DNA from: Saxidomus purpurata
Lineage: Eukaryota > Mollusca > Bivalvia > Venerida > Veneridae
Direction of reading: 5' to 3'
Length of the DNA stretch: 64,000 nt
Assembly (NCBI GenBank): GCA_022818135.1
Contig: JAFMSR010000015.1
Coordinates: 36,164,239 to 36,228,238 of the forward strand
Below the pieces are notes generated by a model, which was not told the origin of the DNA, searched no databases, and saw nothing but the letters and a program-made list of their open reading frames with translations. The translations under genes were made by a program, and so were the position numbers. Position 1 is the first letter of the stretch, and the number at the start of each line of letters is the position of its first letter. Below are positions 59,896 through 64,000 of the stretch, one piece after another.

Positions 59896-62800
59896 CGAAA
59901 TGTATTAAATGCATCAAATGTATAAAATGCATAAAACTTATCAAACGTTTTAATGTATCAAAAACGTAAACTGCATTAAACGCTTTAAATGTATATAATA
60001 CATAAACTGTGAACAATGTTTTATATGTGTCAAACTAATGAAATGCATAAAATATAGTAAATGCAAGAAATGTATAAAATTTAGTAAACGCATTGCTTTA
60101 TACAATTTGAATTTTAAATGTGCAGTGCCTTAAATGTATTAAACACATGATTTAATTATATGCATAAAATGCATGATCTTTGATCAAGAAATGGATGAAA
60201 TGTATAAAACGGTATGAAATATATCAAAAGTATTTAATGTATCGAATGCCTGAAATGTATTTGAACTTGTGACATGAATTAAATGTATTAAATGCATGAA
60301 ATGTACACAATGCATGAAATATATCAAATGAATGAAATAATGAAATATACTTAATACATGAACTCTTTAAAATCTGTAAATTGTATTAAAATGCATTGAT
60401 TTATAAAATCTGTGTTTTAGATAAAATGCATAAAGTGCATACTCTTTGATCAAGAAATGCATAAATGTATAAAATGTATAAAATGTGTAAAATGTATAAA
60501 ATGTATAAAATGTATAAAATGTATGAAATGTATAAAATGTATAAAACTAATGAATATGTATGAAATATATAAAATGTATCGAAAACCTGAAATGTCTATC
60601 CTAATGAAATGAATTAAATGTATAAAATGCATAAAATCAAATACCTAAAAAGTAACAAATAAGGACATGAAATGAATAACGTGTATAAAATGTTAAAAAT
60701 GTATGAAACACATTATAAGATTAAATGCATTTAATGTAAAAAAATGTATGAAATATATCAAAAACTTCAAATGAATCAAACACATGAAATGTATCAAATG
60801 AATAAAAAGTATTAAATGTACAAAAAATAAAATGCGTAAAAAGTATAAAATGTATGAAATGTATAAAATGAAAAAATGCACAAAATGGATCAAATGTATA
60901 AAAAGTATAAAATGTATTAAATAAATGAAATGGATCAAATTTATGAAATGAATAAAATATAAAAAGTATCAACCACATGAAATGAATAAAGTGTATAACA
61001 TGTATGAACAAAATGCATGGAACTTATCAAATGTAAAATGTGTCTAAAATGTGAATAAGGGATAGTTGAAATAAAATACAATTAAAAAAATGCGTTGTGG
61101 TTTGGTATGGAAACTAATCAAATAGTAAAATGTGTAAAGTATAAAAATGTCTAAAATGAATATAATGAATAAGGTTGATAGTGTATGAAATTTTGGAATA
61201 TATAAAATAAACAAAATGCATCAAATTAATAAAATGTACAAAAGTATAATAAGTATTGAAATAAATGAAAGTAATTGAATGTTAAAAAGGTGGAAAATAA
61301 AAATGTGTTTAATAAGTGTATAATGTATGAAATGTATGAAATATATAAAATGTATGAAATGAATTAAATGCATCAAATGAATCAAATGTATAAAAAGTAA
61401 AAAACGTAAAATATATAAAATGAACAAAATGCACAAAATGGAGCAACTGTATAAAAAGTATAAAACGCATGAAGTGAATCAAGTGCATAAAATGTATAAA
61501 ATGAATGAAATGTATAAAATGCATTAAGAAGAATTTATACAATTAATGTATAAAATGCATCATTTTAAAAAGACATAATGCTTTTTGTGTTTAGGGTGTT
61601 TGAAACGTATTCAATGCTTGAAATGTATAATATTTATGAAATGTATAAAAGTATGAAATTTATGAATGTAATCAATTAATTCATAAAATGTATAAAATTT
61701 ATTTTTTAATGAATTGTATTTAGAATGTAAAAAATGTGAAACAAACACATAAAATGAATCAAATGTATTAAATGTATAAAATTTATAAAGTATAGATATG
61801 TAATCTAAAAATTGTATAAAATTTATGTTATTTAATAAAAAATTGCACAAAATGAATTAAATGTATTAAATGTATAAAATACAGATATGTATCTAATATA
61901 AATATAAAAGAATTGTAAATGAATGAATTATAAAATGTATAAAATATACAAAATGTATACAAAGTATAAAATGCATGAAATGTATGAATGTATAAATGTA
62001 GGAATTGTATAAATTGCATTAAATAAATCAAATCTATAAAATGTATAAAATGTATTAAATGTATGAAAAGTATGAAATAGATAAAATGGATAAAATGGAA
62101 TGAATGAATCTATTATGTGTATATTATGTATCAAATGTATTTAATGAAAAAACGATAAAATGAAAGTGAAATGTATAAAAAGTATAAAAAATATAAAATG
62201 TATGAAATGTTTCAAATTAAGTAAATGCATAAATGAATCAAATGTATAAAATGTTAGCCTTGCCACCATGCTAGATGATAATTTGTTTTATTAAACTCCA
62301 AGCAAAATACTTTCAGCCTTTTATTCTAACAGGGCTTGATCATCTACATTTTAGCAGCAAAATGAGTTAACTCAGTAAGAAATGGTAAATGTAAGGACTG
62401 AATGCCAGTCTTATAAAAAGTATAAAATGTATGAAATGTATAAAATGTAAAAATGTGAATAAAAAGTGTAAATGAATGTAATTGATAATATGTATAAGAT
62501 GCATGGAAATTATAGAATGAATGAAATATATCAAATAAAAAAATGCACAAAATGAATCAAATGTATAAATTGTATGAAATGTATAAATTGTATAAAATGT
62601 ATGAAAAGTATAAAATGTATTAATGTTTGAAATGTATGAAATGCATAAAATGAACAAAATGCATAAAATGCATCAAATGTATAAAATGTATAAACAGTAT
62701 AAAATGTATCAAAATTATGAAATGTATGAACAGTATATAATGTATAAAATGTATGAAATGTATAAAATGAACGAAATGCATTAAATGAATCAAAATTATC

Positions 62801-63180
62801 ACAAGTATGAAATGTATAAAATGTATGAAAAGCATCAAATGTATAAAACACATTTTGGATGTATTAAATGTATAAAATGTTTGTTTTTTATAAAAAACAT
62901 AAAATGTAAGAAATGAATTTAATGTTTGATTAAAATGTATGTAATAATATTAAATGTTTAAAATGTGTAAAAAGTTTAAAATGTACGAAACACATTGACT
63001 GTGTCAAACACCTAAAATATATTTATCAAATGTGTAAAATGTAATGGTTGTTTAAAAAAATAAATTGTATATAATGCAATAATGTATAATTGAAAGTAAA
63101 TGTATAAACTGTATAAAATAATTAAAATGTATGAAATGAATTAGGTGCATTTAACGAAATGCCTGAAATGTAAAAAACAC
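59896..63180 (+). repeat. 3.3-kb degenerate 9-bp satellite, consensus ATGTATAAA
   Basis: Variants ATGTATAAA, ATGCATAAA, ATGTATGAA, ATGAATAAA and ATGTATCAA repeat hundreds of times. A unique-looking interruption lies at about 62255-62410, and another at 61020-61140. Because the unit is a multiple of three and its complement has no stop, all three minus frames stay open (FIH, YTF, LYI), giving false ORFs up to 106 codons. Confidence 0.95.
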
Positions 63181-63199
63181 TTAAAATTAATTTATTAAT

Positions 63200-63780
63200 A
63201 AGGAGGAGACGAAAGGCATATAGAAAAGCTAAAAGAAAACAAGGTTTGAGTCCGACTTCAATAAATTCAAATGTCTTCGCAATCTTGCTGTTGCTGAAAT
63301 AAGAAAAGCTAAATCATTACATACTTCCTCTTTAGCCCCATCTTTCTAAAAAACACTTAGTCATGGTGGTCTTTCTTAAAATCATTTATTTCATCTCCTT
63401 CTATGTCACAACTGCCTCCCTTGCAATACGGTGAAAACACCGTAGAAGAGGACAATTCCAAAGCAAATCTGTTTAACAATATCTTTTGTGACCAAACGAC
63501 AATTCTCACGCACTATATCTTCCAAGCAGAGAACAATATCTTACACCTTTACTTGACAACATAACAATCACTCCTACAGAAGTAAAGGGTGGCTTAAATT
63601 ATTTTCCTACAAGCAAAGCCTCTGGCCCAGACGGAATAAACAACACTATTTTCTGGAGTGCAGACGCTTTGAGGAAATTCGACAGACTTTACTTAACCAA
63701 ATTTCACAAATTGTCCAATCTTTGTTCAAGTGTTCCTATATGGATATCCCTTTTTGTGCAACAATCATAATAGCAATATA
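63200..63780 (+). pseudogene. Non-LTR (LINE) ORF2 fragment, degenerate
   Basis: In shifting frames it reads RRRKAYRKAKRKQG, SMSQLPPLQYG, NSKANLFNNIFCDQT, then EVKGGLNYFPTSKASGPDGI. KAxGPDGI after a KANLFN block is the linker and first RT motif order of Jockey/CR1-like LINEs. Stops and frameshifts occur throughout. It ends before the catalytic RT motifs. Confidence 0.7.
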
Positions 63781-64000
63781 TTTTCTGCTGTTCAAACGTG
63801 CAGAAAAGTCAAAATGTTTTGAGAGGCAAGGTACAAATGTATAATGTTGACTCTTTACTTCAATCGCTTCAATCACTACCCTTCCCTTCTATTTTCCACC
63901 TTAACTTTGAAAGATATGCATCTTCTGTTATCTCTGTTCATATTGTCATCATTTTCAAGATTTTTCATTCAATTTATTAAATGTTTATGACTTCGTTGTT

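Noticed and set aside
60450..62853. Many minus-strand ORFs of 60-106 codons made of HFIHFIH-type repeats
   Set aside because: They are frames of the 9-bp satellite, open in all three phases.

Overview
The window reads as nuclear DNA of an animal, most likely a marine bivalve. It is AT-rich. It holds one clearly intron-split gene with GT/AG junctions in consistent phase, a 500-base assembly gap, a very long CA microsatellite, and repeat families built around tandem TGACCTTGACCTTG-type units of a style I associate with clam genomes. The bivalve assignment is inference from repeat style, not from a diagnostic gene.

Layout. (1) 1-16,000: host genes on the minus strand. The best supported is a ten-exon gene running from 15,965 down to about 7,938-7,958. 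It encodes a SET-domain lysine methyltransferase of the KMT5A (SETD8/PR-Set7) type, followed by a BRCT-like region and an acidic tail. Further down (1,680 to 882) two exons encode an OB-fold, RPA/SSB-like protein. The introns and intergenic DNA carry MITEs (168-862, 2,603-2,751, 13,547-14,023), a 4.26-kb TTAA-flanked transposon (2,418-6,676) and copies of a dispersed intronic repeat. (2) 16,000-21,500: no gene recognised; microsatellites, a TIR element and a tandem clam-type repeat. (3) 21,480-22,000: a reverse-transcriptase fragment running into the N gap. (4) 22,500-52,340: degenerate Ty3/Gypsy-like retroelement units on the minus strand, arranged head to tail. They have Gag, protease-linker, RT, RNase H and integrase remnants and share flanking blocks that could be LTRs.

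The most striking structure is inside unit 1. Its RT gene is split by a 13,859-bp insertion (25,501-39,359) with 28-bp perfect inverted termini and a TA duplication. This insertion holds exon-like segments on the plus strand, a Tigger/pogo-like MITE, a 1-kb TIR element and several hairpins. Because the units are homologous, one copy serves as the empty site for insertions in the other (13.9 kb in unit 1, an 824-bp TTAA element in unit 2).

(5) 52,340-59,000: no gene recognised. (6) 59,062-59,356: a probable degenerate linker-histone (H1) pseudogene. (7) 59,896-63,180: a 3.3-kb degenerate 9-bp satellite (ATGTATAAA). (8) 63,200-63,780: a LINE reverse-transcriptase fragment.

The host genes do not form an obvious pathway. 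A chromatin methyltransferase and a single-stranded nucleic-acid-binding protein lie in the same orientation, and they could even be one transcription unit. Nearly all the rest is a dense nest of transposons whose order of insertion can partly be read.
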